Shown here one piece after another: positions 1 through 10,770 of a stretch of 34,519 nucleotides of DNA (positions within the stretch are counted from its first letter, which is position 1; each line of letters starts with the position of its first letter). The DNA lies in IMG/VR virus record IMGVR_UViG_3300025009_000284, positions 1 through 34,519 of that record; one strand, 5' to 3'. Source of the DNA: a virus. The notes below the pieces were generated by a model. The model had not been told where the DNA came from. It saw only the letters and a list, made by a program, of their open reading frames with translations, and did no database searches. The translations under genes and the position numbers were made by a program.

Positions 1-1
1 C

Positions 2-3000
2 AGCGAGGAAAGAGATGATGATGTATTCAAGAAGGAGATATTTGGAGAGGAAAAGGATTCCAATGTCATTCTTAATAAGATTGAGGATTACAGTAAGGAT
101 GAGTTAAAGGTATTCACCCAAGACTTGAACCAAGAAGAGTTCAGGAACTTGGCTCACAACTCCTATCTATTCAAATCAGGAGTAGGCCTAAGCCATGCCT
201 TGGCAGATCTTTACAGGGATAGCGTAGGAGCCAAGAAGATGTCTCAATTCAAGGTCGGAGATGTAGTAGAAGATATCTGGTGGAACAAAGAGAACGGCCA
301 GTACGGAGGCAGAAGAGAGATATTGGAAATGCCCAAACCAAATAAATCAGGAAAGGGAATAATAGCCGGTAAGGAAAAGGACTTGGAGACAGGAGAGATT
401 ACCGAGTTTGGTAAATACGGAGATGGAGACCAGAGATACATTCTCTCTCCCCAAGGAGTAGCCAAGCCCGAAAAGCAGTATAAGATCACTACATTCGATG
501 TAATACCTACCAGAGAAGGTGGAATATCCACAAGGATTACGGATGAAAGGATTGAGGGTACATTTTCTACTGAGAAGATTAAAGAGTTAGAAGAGGGAAA
601 CAATGAGTTCATCAAACAGTTTTCGGATAAAGAGATCCAACAGTACATAGATATGTATGAGGATAAGAAAACCTATTTTCCTAAGAACACCGAACACGAT
701 AAGGACATGAGAGATCACTACGACAGAATGATCACTGAGTATAAAATGGAACAGGATAGAAGAGCGGAGAGTATAATTAAGCCAAATGTTGAAACAACCG
801 ATCAAGATAGGGAAGGAGCTGATAGATCCGGACAACCAGCCGATATTGTACGAGAAGGCACAGAAGAACAAGCCGGAGCTGGTGAGGCAGTTGAAGTCAG
901 TGGCGGAGAAGTGGCACGAGGGGAATCTGAGGTCAGCGATACTGGCATTAGAGAGCGACTTACAGCACGGATAAGTGATTTTCCTACCGATTTATTGGAT
1001 AAGGCTGAACAAGACTGGCTTGACAACTATGTAGATATTTTTAATAAAGAGAGGAACAATAAACTCAAGGAGGACCTAGAGGGAGCTTTTGTAGCCAAAT
1101 GGCACAGAAAGTCGGTAGCTTATGATGTACCGGTCCAGAAAACAGCCAAGGACCAAGTGGCAATAAATAAACAGGTAGAAGATCTTATTGCCGAGAATAA
1201 AGAAACATACACCGAGACAGAGAAAGATATCCTAAGACAGTATTCAGGAGCCGGAGGGCTAGAGAAGGCCGGAGCAGAGGGCAGAGGGCTTTTAGATGAA
1301 TATTACACGCCTAAACCTATCGTAGACTTCATGTGGAAGAAGGTTAATGAAGTAACCAAGTTTGACGATAGATCGGCAGTTATGGAGCCTTCAGCCGGTA
1401 TCGGAGGTTTTTTGGCTAACGCTCCGAAGGAAGGAAACAAATTTGCTTTCGAAATCAACAAGACCTCCGCAGAAATAATTAGGATACTTTATCCCAATGT
1501 CAGCGTATTCAACCAACCATTTGAAGAGTTTTTTATGGACAGTAGAGGCAATAAGAAGCCATTATTGTTTAATGAAAAAAATCCGGGTTATTCTTTGGTA
1601 ATCGGCAATCCTCCCTATGGAGAACATCGTGGCCGGTATCTAGGACTAGGAGAAGAGCCAAAGATAGTTAAATACGAGGAATACTTTATGAAGAGAGGCA
1701 TGGACCTACTGAAAGAAGATGGTGTAATGGCCTATGTGGTCCCATCAGGATTCCTGAATAGTAGCTGGACCTATGCTAAAGAAGCTATGGGGGCGGAAGG
1801 ATATCTGGTCGATGCCTACCGTTTACCTAATGGTGTATTCGGAACAACATCAATCGGAACCGATGTTCTGATTTTCAAGAAACAATCTCTACCAAAGGAT
1901 GATACGAACACATCTCTTTACAGACTGGCCTTACAAAAGAGGCTGAGTGATATGAGTGATGGAAAGTTCTTTACCGACAATCCGGACAAGGTGTTGGGTG
2001 AGATATCCAAGGGTACCGGTAATTATGGAGCCGATGAAGTTAAGGGAACGCTGGAAAATGCCATACAAAGAGCAGAAGGGAAAGCTACCATTGTAAGAGA
2101 TGAGATACCGGAAGAAGTGGTCCAAGAGAACCAAAATGAGCAGAAAAAGGAAGTTGAGGAAATAAACGAGGCCGTTAAATCCCCTGTAGAGCCTCCGGCC
2201 AATAGGGTGCCTGTATCCAAGACCACCAATGAGATAAACAAAAAGGCTCAAATCGTGCCTAAGAAGAAGTACAAGACACAAAAACTAAGTGCTACGGTTA
2301 AGGCAGATGTCCCCATGTGGTCCTCCGTCAATGTTACCGGAGAGCTTAATAGTCTCTATACAGCTCAGTTCGATCCAAAGACTTTTGTGAATAAGGAAAT
2401 GGCGATCCAAGTTGAGGATGGAGTTGTCAGCTACTACCCGAACATCAACTACTACCAAGGCAATATCTATGAGAAGCTGGACAACCTTGAACTGATGAAG
2501 GACAAGATAAGTCCTGCTCAGTACGAGATTCAGAAGAAAGGACTTGAGGCTATATTACCGGAGAGACAATCACTCGCTGATACGAGACTTCAACCAATAG
2601 CCGATTTTGTAAAGAAGATAAAGCTGGATGATGGCAAGAGGCTCATAGATGGCTTCAGAGACTACCTGAGACCTCTACCTTGGGCCGCTTTCGGTGGCAG
2701 TTCCAGTTGGGAAATAGAGGGATATTTACAGGGAACAATCGTCAATACCGGAGATAAACAGCAGAATATAGAGGTCAGGAAGAGAAGAAGGGATGTCGGT
2801 AACAGTCTATTCAACCGATATTTGAGTACATCACTTACTCAAAAACAGAAGAGTGATATTGAAAATGAGTATAACCGAGCCTTCAATGCCTATTACCGGC
2901 CCGACTACAAGATGGTCCCACTCATAGGAGAAGTAAACGATACTTTCAATCCTAAAGGTAAACCCGGCTCACATCCACTCGAAGTCAAAGCGATTCAGAA

Positions 3001-6000
3001 AGAGGGTGCCGCTTTCTTGGCTACCAAAGGAGCCGGAGCCTTGGCTTATGATGTCGGTGTTGGTAAAACAATGACAGCCATAGTTGCTATCAATGAGGTG
3101 ATGGCAAGAGGATGGGTAAAGAAACCTCTTGTAGTGGTCCCAAATGGCACATACCAGAGTTGGGTGAACGAGATATCGGAGATCATACCGAATGTCAAAA
3201 TAAACAGCCTGATGAACCTTGGAGCCGCTTTCAAGGGAGATCTCAAGAGTTTGGAGATAGAAGATGGAACCCTATCCATCATTACCTATGACGGCTTAGT
3301 CAAGCTAGGCTTCAAAGATGAAACATATCAGGAACTTACCGGAGACCTCCGTGATGTCATGCTTGGCATGAATAACACCAAGAGAGGTGCCGAGAAGGAG
3401 GGAGCAGAGGTAGATAAACAGATAGGAAGAGCTATTAAGGGTACGAGCAACCAGAGATTCTTCGAGGACTTAGGCTTCGACCACATCACCATTGACGAGA
3501 CACACAACTTCAAGAACATCTTTGCCGGAGCCAAGCTGGATAAGGGTACCGGTAATGAGTTTAGGAATGTCAGAGGATCCAGTTCAGCCAGAGGTATCAA
3601 GGCGTATCTCATGGCTCAGTACATCCTCAAGAATAATAATAACCGGAATGTCTTTTTACTCTCAGCTACACCTTTCACCAACTCACCGCTAGAAATTTAC
3701 TCCATTATGTCTCTCATGGGTAAGAAGAGACTGGAACAGTTAGGACTAAAGAATGTCAATGATTTTATGTCCCTCTTCATGGAACTTAAACCCACCTTCC
3801 AAGTCAAAGCAGACCAGAGTGTCAAAGAGGAAGATGTTATCGAGGCTTTTCAGAACCTACAACAGCTACAAAAGATTGTTACCGAGTACATAGATTTCAG
3901 GACCGGAGAAGAAGCAGGAGTAGAAAGGCCGGGCCTCGTCAAAAAGACCATCACCATGTCCATGACACCGCTTCAGGTGGACTACACGACACAAGCACAG
4001 CCACTATTTGCCGACAAAAAGAATGGTGGAGCCATAGTAGCCATTACCGAACTTCAAAACATTACTCTTTCTCCATATCTATCCCGATTCCATCGTGGAG
4101 GGTACAACTACAAAGAGTTTGTTGAGAACTCACCCAAGATCAAGTACGCAGTTGAAGGAGCCAGTCTAACCCTCAAGGCCAATAAAGATGCCGGACAAGT
4201 TATCTATATGCCTCGTGGTGTAGATCGATTCCCCTTGGTAAAAGAATACCTGATTAAAGAAAAAGGCTTCAAGCCGGGAGAGATAGACCAGATAGTAGGA
4301 GGCATGAGCATAGATGCCAAGCAGAAGATAATGAATGACTTTAATTCCGGCAAGGTGAAGATCCTACTTGGTACTGAGGCTATTAAAGAGGGAGTGAACC
4401 TACAAGAGAGAGCTACCGACCTATACTTCCTACACTTACCTTGGAACCCGACAGATATGATTCAGGTCTCCGGAAGAATATGGAGACAGGGTAATATGTG
4501 GGCCAATGTCCGTGTTCACTACCCATTACTGGAAAACTCAGTTGATTCATTCATCTTCCAGAAGCTAGAGACCAAGGAGAAGCGTATCAAGAACCTGTGG
4601 AGCTACAAAGATAAAGTCATAAATGTAGGAGATTTGGATTTTGAAGGCATGAAGCTGGACCTTATCACCGATCCGGTAATCAGAGTGAACGCAGAGAAGA
4701 GCTTTATGGACAAGGTAGAGAGAAGCAAGCTGGAACAGTTGAAAGTGGAGAAGAGCTTTACCGAGACTAAGATATCGAAAATAGTCGAGGCAAAGGACAA
4801 TCTCAAGAACTATCAGGAAAGTCTGAAAGAGGCTGATGAAGATACCTCAGAGTATCGGTCCCAAAATACGATTGACTACTACACCAACAAGGTTAAGAAG
4901 GCTCAGGAGGAAGTAACCATGAGAACATCCGAGTTGGTTAATAAAGGAATAGATATCAAGGACCTTCAGAATAAGTCTGATGAGATGGGAGCAAAAGTAA
5001 AGGCTCAGGAGGATATAGTCAGCAATCTTGATGAAGTATTCAAGGCGAAACTGGAAGTAGCACAGACACAGAAGAACACACTTCAAGCCAAAGAGAATAA
5101 CTTTGCCGCTATCCTCAAACCGATTGTTGATGAAAACAGGACTTTCTTTGTGAAGAGAGCCGGTCAGGAAGCCGTCAGGAGTGCCGACAGCACCTACAAG
5201 ACACCCTCCGGTAACGCAGATATAGGCGGTTACAACTTAGATGTTGAGAGTGCCGAGAGAATGGTAGAGAACATCAAGGCAGTTGAGTTCCCTGAACTGC
5301 TACGCATGGTCCAAAGTCTTACCGGTGATACACCTACTCTTAAATCATTCAAGAGAGCCTTGGGCCGATTCTATGGTAAAGGAGAGGGAATCATCAAGAT
5401 GTCTCCGGAGATATTCAAGGATCCTAAACTTTCAGTAAGAGTATTTGCTCACGAGATAGGACACATGGCAGATTTCTTCCCCGACAAAACACTAGCCAGA
5501 GGGAACATGATCGGCAGGATACACAGCCTAAACAAGTTCCTGAAAGGACACTTCGGAGACAAAGAGGTTACTAACACGAATATCAGGAGTGAGCTTAAAG
5601 AATTGTCTCAGGAATGGAAGCCGTTTAATGAATTGGAGAACCCGAAGTTTACCGGATACCGCTATTCATCTAAAGAGCTTTACTCCGATGCCATATCTGT
5701 CCTGTTCAATGATCCGGCACTACTCAAGGAGAAAGCTCCTACCTTCTACAAAGCCTTCTTCGAAGCTCTCGATACTAAACCGGAGATACTTAAAGAGTTC
5801 AATGACACATGGAACTTAGTCAATGAGGGAGAAGAGGCGGTATTCAATGCCAGAAATGAGGCAATGGACAAGGCATACAAGACAGCAGAGGACAAATGGA
5901 CCGCTAAGACAGTTGAGAAGAAAGCCAGAAAGTTAAACCTGCTACACACTCTTCAGGTCCTATTCGATGATAGGAACGCACCACTTAATCGAAAGGTAAA

Positions 6001-9000
6001 TATTGCCAGAAAGAAAGGCTTACAGATAGACGATAGATTCAATCTCATATCGGAGTATGCCGGACTTAATTACCTTGACGGTAAGCTAAAGAACTTCGTC
6101 AATGACAACTTCACACCTGCCTATGATCTCATGAAAGAGGTAGACGGAGGATGGGAGACACTAGGTAAAGTATTACAGCTTGAAAGATCAGCCAATGAGA
6201 GAGGTGAGCTGGCTAATCCGGGTGGATATTCGCCGGCAACTGCCAATGAACAGCTAGAAGGATTGAAAGCACACACAGTTCCGGAAGATTGGGCCAAGGT
6301 AGAAAAAGCTCTTGGACTATTCCGCTCCGGTATGGAGGCGGTAGTAAAGATGGCGGAGGATGCCGGTTACTACACACCGCAAATGTTGGAGACCATGAAA
6401 GCCAATGAGACCTACGCTACCTTCCAAGTGATTGATTACCTTGATACCTACATCAGTTCAGCCATTCACAAGCAGGTAGGAACTCTCAAAGATGTGGCTA
6501 ATCCGGCAACTTCATCCATTATGAAGGCGATCTCTACCATGAAAGCCATAGAGTACAACAATGCCCGGACAATGGCGGTAGACTTCCATGCCGAGGCTTT
6601 TGCCGATGAACTCACACCGGCTAAGAAGTATCACGATGGTAAGAGATGGCAGATTTTAGATCCAAAGGAGCCGACACAGGGCTTAGTAACCATAATAAGG
6701 AACGGTAAGCCGGAGGGTTATTACATGGAGAAGGAGACAGCCGATACCATAAATAGAACGAATGATAAGACAATCATGTTGGCCGCCAAGCTCTCACAGA
6801 AGCTTACCGCTTCCAAAGTATATCGACCTCTATTTGTCAGCCTGAACTTAGGATTCCAGTCATTCAATGCGGTCCGAGACTTCATGAGGTACTGGAAGAA
6901 CATACCGGATAGGTCTCTGAAAGACGCTATCACCTCATTCCCAAGAGCCTTATACCGCTACAAACAGGCTTCAGGACACGCATGGAACAGAGTAACCAGC
7001 AAACCGGATGCGATTATTAAAGCGATGGAGAACTCCAAGATACTTGGACAAACCTACAATGACACCTTTGGTGATGAAGTAGATCCGGAAGAGAAACAGA
7101 TAGAGAGAGTGATGAATAAGGCAGGAGTAACGGTCAAGGCCAAGAAGAGAGGTTTACTGTCTCCGGTATATATGCTCCTTGATGGAATCGAATTGTTAGG
7201 AAACTACATAGAATCTCTACCCAAGGTGGCAGGATACTTGGAACTTAGGGAGATCATGCCGGAAAAAGAACTGGCACAGTTTATCAGGACAAGAATAGGC
7301 TCTCCGGACTTCCTCACAAGAGGTACATTTACACCGGTAAGTAACAACATCTTCCTTTTCAGTAACGCTATCAAGGAGGGTATGAAAACGGATTACCAGT
7401 CAGCAACAGATCCAAAGACAAGAGGTGGCTTCTGGTGGAAAACAATAATAGCCAATGTACTACCCAAGGTAATCCTGATGGCTATTGGAGCAGGATTATT
7501 CGGTGATTGGTGGAAGAAGAGGCATGATGATATGTCCGAGTACGATAAGACAAACTACAACCCTCTGGTCCTTGGAGTGGATATAAACGGCAAGACTATT
7601 TACCTGAGATTACCGCAAGACGAGACCGGCAGATTTATCGGTGGCCTATTCTACAAACTGGCTACGATGGGTGGAGAGAATGGACTGGATATAACGGACC
7701 TGTTCGATGTATTCTCCTACGGAGCAGGACAAATGCCCAACCTATCCCCTGCCATTACCGGTACTTCAGCTATCCTCTCCTACATGAGTGGTCAGAATCC
7801 CTATGACGAGTTCAGGCACCGCAACATAATACCGGATGCGGCTTTCAAAGCCGGTCCCAAGTATTCATTCCCAATCTTCATGGACTGGCTCATTAAGAAT
7901 CAGGGAGCAGGAGTGATAATGCCAAGCTACACACCGGAGGGAGATCTAACCAATTTGGAGAAACTACTTAATCTTCCGGTAATATCCAACATCTTAGGCA
8001 GATGGGTGAAAGTATCCGATTATGGACAGAGTGAGACCTTGAAGGAAATATCTACACAAGCCGATAAAGAAGCCGCACAGAAAACACTAGAAAACCGTCA
8101 GGCAGTCAATGACGCTATCAAGGTATACAAATCCGGTCCAATGACGGCAGAGAGCCGTATAGAGGCGGAGAAGGCCATGATTAAAGAAAGGCTAGGAGAA
8201 GGCCCATACGACAGTAAGGAGAGAGAATCGGCCAATCGCCTGATCAGTCAATTCAAGGTAGGACTTATCAAAGGTAACGCAGATGCCAATACAGATGCGA
8301 TCATCTATGCCAATACCAATGCCGAGAAGGTCAAGATACTCCAACACATCAAGACAGGAATGGAAGAGGCGGAGTTCAAAGACTTTGTAAACGGCCTACA
8401 CGATAATAAACTCATAAGTGATGAGGTCATTATTGAACTCAAAAAGGCGATACCGGAGACAACTAAACAGGAGAGCCTGTTAAACTTCAAGTTGGTTAAG
8501 GAGGCTTATGCCGCAGAAGATTTGGTTGGAACATACAAGAGCATGACTTGGAGTAAAGATATCCGCACAGGATGGGAGAGATTCTTAGGTGGTGTTCAAG
8601 CCCTGATTCCCGGAGAACAAGCACAGGAGAATCCGATAGAGGGTATTACTGAGAAGCAACTGGTCCAGAGTGATAAGGAAGGGTACTGGAGAGCCATGAC
8701 ATACCTGAAAGCAAAAGAGCCGGGCTGGTACTTCTACAATGTTGGTGAAAAGGTGGAAGAGAGAATATTGGGAGGAAAGCTGAGTGATCCAAAGATAAAG
8801 GAGAAGTTTGGGAGGATAAGTCCATTACCGGAGGTCGCACCTGAGAAAGTTGAAGCTATTACAGCTCCCAAAGAAGAGCCAACAGAAACACCCTCAGTCA
8901 AAAGAGAGGGGAGAGTAACACAGCCAGCCAAGGGTACGCCTCCTATTAAGAATCCCGATAAAGAGATAACCCTACCAAGTGGAGAAAAGGCAACAGTCTA

Positions 9001-9460
9001 CGCCACTCCTTACGATGATTACCTCGATGCTACATTTGGAGACAAGGCAGATGAAGCTAGAAGAGTGCTAAACAATGACGGTTCGTTTGGTGAGAATCCC
9101 TCCTACAATCCCGGCAAGGGTTTTGTGAATCCTGATGGATCGGAGCAGGATATTAACTATGTAGAAGGTCATTGGGGAGAAAAAGGATATGAGAAATATG
9201 TTTCCTCAGTTACCGGAGCCAAGGTTGATAAATCGGATCCTAACGCAGTTGTCAGCAGAGACATGGGACTGATGAGGATAAACAATGGCACTTACTATGA
9301 TTTTATGAATAGAACTAATCGCCGGAAACAGATGGAAGAGATTGGAATAACCAGTATCGAGGACCTGTATGATCCGGAGAAGAATATCAAGGTGGCTAAA
9401 ATCAACTATGACGAGGGTGGATGGGGAAGATGGTATGCGGCACCGGATGACTTAAAATAA
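2..9460 (+). CDS. Giant polyvalent virion-type protein (methyltransferase, helicase, metallopeptidase, lysozyme-like), 5'-truncated
   Basis: The frame is open to the left edge, so the N-terminus is missing; 3152 residues are visible. In order (residues counted from base 2): an N6-adenine methyltransferase with motif I EPSAGIGGF near 462 and NPPYG at 536; an SF2/SNF2-like helicase with GVGKT near 1019, DETH near 1165, SATP near 1221 and a QVSGRIWRQG motif VI near 1488; a coiled coil; a zinc metallopeptidase motif HEIGH at 1817; a long helical region; a hydrophobic segment encoded near 7440-7510; and a lysozyme/transglycosylase-like end with GLMRIN near 3089, with a candidate catalytic Glu in GENPSYNP encoded near 9090. 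This set matches phage polyvalent proteins, which are thought to be injected with DNA to counter restriction and breach the wall. Domain calls rest on visible motifs; activity is inferred. A start at TTG 125 is unlikely because the reading frame is equally protein-like upstream. Confidence 0.88.
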   Translation, partial: SEERDDDVFKKEIFGEEKDSNVILNKIEDYSKDELKVFTQDLNQEEFRNLAHNSYLFKSGVGLSHALADLYRDSVGAKKMSQFKVGDVVEDIWWNKENGQYGGRREILEMPKPNKSGKGIIAGKEKDLETGEITEFGKYGDGDQRYILSPQGVAKPEKQYKITTFDVIPTREGGISTRITDERIEGTFSTEKIKELEEGNNEFIKQFSDKEIQQYIDMYEDKKTYFPKNTEHDKDMRDHYDRMITEYKMEQDRRAESIIKPNVETTDQDREGADRSGQPADIVREGTEEQAGAGEAVEVSGGEVARGESEVSDTGIRERLTARISDFPTDLLDKAEQDWLDNYVDIFNKERNNKLKEDLEGAFVAKWHRKSVAYDVPVQKTAKDQVAINKQVEDLIAENKETYTETEKDILRQYSGAGGLEKAGAEGRGLLDEYYTPKPIVDFMWKKVNEVTKFDDRSAVMEPSAGIGGFLANAPKEGNKFAFEINKTSAEIIRILYPNVSVFNQPFEEFFMDSRGNKKPLLFNEKNPGYSLVIGNPPYGEHRGRYLGLGEEPKIVKYEEYFMKRGMDLLKEDGVMAYVVPSGFLNSSWTYAKEAMGAEGYLVDAYRLPNGVFGTTSIGTDVLIFKKQSLPKDDTNTSLYRLALQKRLSDMSDGKFFTDNPDKVLGEISKGTGNYGADEVKGTLENAIQRAEGKATIVRDEIPEEVVQENQNEQKKEVEEINEAVKSPVEPPANRVPVSKTTNEINKKAQIVPKKKYKTQKLSATVKADVPMWSSVNVTGELNSLYTAQFDPKTFVNKEMAIQVEDGVVSYYPNINYYQGNIYEKLDNLELMKDKISPAQYEIQKKGLEAILPERQSLADTRLQPIADFVKKIKLDDGKRLIDGFRDYLRPLPWAAFGGSSSWEIEGYLQGTIVNTGDKQQNIEVRKRRRDVGNSLFNRYLSTSLTQKQKSDIENEYNRAFNAYYRPDYKMVPLIGEVNDTFNPKGKPGSHPLEVKAIQKEGAAFLATKGAGALAYDVGVGKTMTAIVAINEVMARGWVKKPLVVVPNGTYQSWVNEISEIIPNVKINSLMNLGAAFKGDLKSLEIEDGTLSIITYDGLVKLGFKDETYQELTGDLRDVMLGMNNTKRGAEKEGAEVDKQIGRAIKGTSNQRFFEDLGFDHITIDETHNFKNIFAGAKLDKGTGNEFRNVRGSSSARGIKAYLMAQYILKNNNNRNVFLLSATPFTNSPLEIYSIMSLMGKKRLEQLGLKNVNDFMSLFMELKPTFQVKADQSVKEEDVIEAFQNLQQLQKIVTEYIDFRTGEEAGVERPGLVKKTITMSMTPLQVDYTTQAQPLFADKKNGGAIVAITELQNITLSPYLSRFHRGGYNYKEFVENSPKIKYAVEGASLTLKANKDAGQVIYMPRGVDRFPLVKEYLIKEKGFKPGEIDQIVGGMSIDAKQKIMNDFNSGKVKILLGTEAIKEGVNLQERATDLYFLHLPWNPTDMIQVSGRIWRQGNMWANVRVHYPLLENSVDSFIFQKLETKEKRIKNLWSYKDKVINVGDLDFEGMKLDLITDPVIRVNAEKSFMDKVERSKLEQLKVEKSFTETKISKIVEAKDNLKNYQESLKEADEDTSEYRSQNTIDYYTNKVKKAQEEVTMRTSELVNKGIDIKDLQNKSDEMGAKVKAQEDIVSNLDEVFKAKLEVAQTQKNTLQAKENNFAAILKPIVDENRTFFVKRAGQEAVRSADSTYKTPSGNADIGGYNLDVESAERMVENIKAVEFPELLRMVQSLTGDTPTLKSFKRALGRFYGKGEGIIKMSPEIFKDPKLSVRVFAHEIGHMADFFPDKTLARGNMIGRIHSLNKFLKGHFGDKEVTNTNIRSELKELSQEWKPFNELENPKFTGYRYSSKELYSDAISVLFNDPALLKEKAPTFYKAFFEALDTKPEILKEFNDTWNLVNEGEEAVFNARNEAMDKAYKTAEDKWTAKTVEKKARKLNLLHTLQVLFDDRNAPLNRKVNIARKKGLQIDDRFNLISEYAGLNYLDGKLKNFVNDNFTPAYDLMKEVDGGWETLGKVLQLERSANERGELANPGGYSPATANEQLEGLKAHTVPEDWAKVEKALGLFRSGMEAVVKMAEDAGYYTPQMLETMKANETYATFQVIDYLDTYISSAIHKQVGTLKDVANPATSSIMKAISTMKAIEYNNARTMAVDFHAEAFADELTPAKKYHDGKRWQILDPKEPTQGLVTIIRNGKPEGYYMEKETADTINRTNDKTIMLAAKLSQKLTASKVYRPLFVSLNLGFQSFNAVRDFMRYWKNIPDRSLKDAITSFPRALYRYKQASGHAWNRVTSKPDAIIKAMENSKILGQTYNDTFGDEVDPEEKQIERVMNKAGVTVKAKKRGLLSPVYMLLDGIELLGNYIESLPKVAGYLELREIMPEKELAQFIRTRIGSPDFLTRGTFTPVSNNIFLFSNAIKEGMKTDYQSATDPKTRGGFWWKTIIANVLPKVILMAIGAGLFGDWWKKRHDDMSEYDKTNYNPLVLGVDINGKTIYLRLPQDETGRFIGGLFYKLATMGGENGLDITDLFDVFSYGAGQMPNLSPAITGTSAILSYMSGQNPYDEFRHRNIIPDAAFKAGPKYSFPIFMDWLIKNQGAGVIMPSYTPEGDLTNLEKLLNLPVISNILGRWVKVSDYGQSETLKEISTQADKEAAQKTLENRQAVNDAIKVYKSGPMTAESRIEAEKAMIKERLGEGPYDSKERESANRLISQFKVGLIKGNADANTDAIIYANTNAEKVKILQHIKTGMEEAEFKDFVNGLHDNKLISDEVIIELKKAIPETTKQESLLNFKLVKEAYAAEDLVGTYKSMTWSKDIRTGWERFLGGVQALIPGEQAQENPIEGITEKQLVQSDKEGYWRAMTYLKAKEPGWYFYNVGEKVEERILGGKLSDPKIKEKFGRISPLPEVAPEKVEAITAPKEEPTETPSVKREGRVTQPAKGTPPIKNPDKEITLPSGEKATVYATPYDDYLDATFGDKADEARRVLNNDGSFGENPSYNPGKGFVNPDGSEQDINYVEGHWGEKGYEKYVSSVTGAKVDKSDPNAVVSRDMGLMRINNGTYYDFMNRTNRRKQMEEIGITSIEDLYDPEKNIKVAKINYDEGGWGRWYAAPDDLK

Positions 9461-9467
9461 ATAGGTG

Positions 9468-9479
9468 TAGAATGGATTA
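9468..9479 (+). promoter_or_regulatory. Candidate -10 box for leaderless start of the M23 gene
   Basis: TAGAAT is followed by exactly six bases (GGATTA) and the ATG at 9480. No Shine-Dalgarno is present, and the spacing would put the transcript start at the ATG. An almost identical sequence precedes the inverted lysis cassette at 19040-19054. No clear -35 box is seen. Confidence 0.45.
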
Positions 9480-10208
9480 ATGAGATTTCCGGTAGGAAGT
9501 ACAGGAACTAAAGAAGAATTTGAGAGAGATTGGTATGATGCTCAACCGTTTGGTAGTCAGACGAGTTATGGCTGGCATGAGGGTGCGGATATCAATAAGA
9601 GGACTGGAGGCGATACAGACATAAACCAAGAGCTTAAAGCTATTGCTCCGGGAAGATTGGTCTATTACCACTATCTCACTCATCCCACATCAGGATTCGG
9701 TAGACACTTGGTATATAAGATCAATGGTCCTTGGGGAAGCAGATGGGTGATGTACTCACACATGAGCGAGCTTGATTTCTTAAAGGGTGAACAGGATGTC
9801 AATGAAGGACAGATAGTGGGAAGAATAGGAAAATCCGGAACACCGGTAGCTCATCTTCATTGGTCCATTTACAAAGAGGATCCGGTAGGGTTTGGAATAG
9901 ACAATATAGCCAATAACTTTGATGAGTTGAATCGCTTATGGGAGGATCCGGTCCAGTTTGTGAATACATGGATAGTTGCTCCTGTACCAGTCCCATCACC
10001 GGATATCAGGCTTATTCTATTGGACCAAGCCGGTATTACAGATGAGGGTAAGACTAGAGAAGCCATTGAGAGATACAACAAATGGAATCAGATGATAAAT
10101 GACTTGGACAATACCAGAAACGAGTTGAACACACTCAAAACACAATATGGTAGTTTGAAGAGCAGAATTAGAACCTCGGTCAATACCGCTATCGACCAAA
10201 CCAATTAA
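9480..10208 (+). CDS. M23-family (LytM-like) peptidase, probable endolysin or virion wall hydrolase
   Basis: The 242-residue protein carries the zinc-site pattern of M23 endopeptidases: H33 and D37 in HEGAD, H94 in MYSHM, and H125/H127 in AHLHW. These enzymes cut peptide cross-bridges in peptidoglycan. No signal peptide is visible, so export would depend on a holin or on packaging in the virion. The C-terminal 60 or so residues form a helical, Asn-rich extension. It lies directly after the giant protein, whose own C-terminus looks like a glycan-cutting lysozyme domain, so the two could cleave different wall bonds. The start at 9480 is the first ATG of the frame after the upstream stop. Confidence 0.85.
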   Translation: MRFPVGSTGTKEEFERDWYDAQPFGSQTSYGWHEGADINKRTGGDTDINQELKAIAPGRLVYYHYLTHPTSGFGRHLVYKINGPWGSRWVMYSHMSELDFLKGEQDVNEGQIVGRIGKSGTPVAHLHWSIYKEDPVGFGIDNIANNFDELNRLWEDPVQFVNTWIVAPVPVPSPDIRLILLDQAGITDEGKTREAIERYNKWNQMINDLDNTRNELNTLKTQYGSLKSRIRTSVNTAIDQTN

Positions 10209-10241
10209 CAAATAAGGCTAATCCCCTATCAAGGATTGATT

Positions 10242-10586
10242 ATGGATAAAACTACGCAAGTTATTTTAGACAAGCTAGATACACAAGGAAAAAGACAAGA
10301 CGACATGAGAGTTCAAATGGACAAGGACCGGAGTGGTATAGATCAAAATACAATCGATATTGATTCCATTAAAAAAGGACAGGAAAAAATATTACAGCAA
10401 ATGGCAGACTTTAAGGAGGAAATAAGGCAGATGGTCAAAGATACCATACAGCAAGAGGTCCCAAAGGCCGTCAAAAAGGCTATGGCGAATGAATGGGAGA
10501 CAATGGTCATAGAAAATCCCAAAAAGATCGTAGTCAAAAAGATGGGCCTTATCGAGAGCATTAGAAGAAAGTTTAGAAAAAAATAG
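10242..10586 (+). CDS. Small coiled-coil protein of unknown function
   Basis: The protein has 114 residues, is highly charged and is predicted helical for most of its length, with heptad-like spacing of I/L/M from about residue 40 to 75 and a very basic C-terminal end (IRRKFRKK). It has no signal peptide or membrane segment and no recognised family. The ATG at 10242 is preceded by AAGGA with seven bases of spacing, which is a better start than the TTG two codons upstream. It is the last gene before the 500-base non-coding region and probably shares a transcript with the M23 gene. Confidence 0.7.
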   Translation: MDKTTQVILDKLDTQGKRQDDMRVQMDKDRSGIDQNTIDIDSIKKGQEKILQQMADFKEEIRQMVKDTIQQEVPKAVKKAMANEWETMVIENPKKIVVKKMGLIESIRRKFRKK

Positions 10587-10588
10587 AA

Positions 10589-10635
10589 AAGAGTCGGATT
10601 AAAACTTAACTTGGAGGTTAGTTATCACGACTCTT
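10589..10635 (+). other. Long two-part hairpin just after the coiled-coil gene
   Basis: AAGAGTCG (10589-10596) pairs with CGACTCTT (10628-10635). Inside it, AAC and TAAC (10603-10610, one bulged T) pair with GTTA and GTT (10617-10623) around a six-base loop. No U-run follows, so it is not a simple terminator. It may be an mRNA 3' end structure or part of a structured RNA. Confidence 0.5.
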
Positions 10636-10770
10636 CATCTACGGCTACATGAACCTGAGTAATAATATACCATATTCATAGTACATAAGTAAAATTATTC
10701 TGGATATGCTATTATTAATTTGAAGCCTCGCACATCAGAACAAAAGGAAAGATAGTTTCATTCGACATGT

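Noticed and set aside
3046-3612. Two minus-strand open frames opposite the helicase domain
   Set aside because: They are shadows of a strongly supported plus-strand domain and have no start signals or recognisable content.
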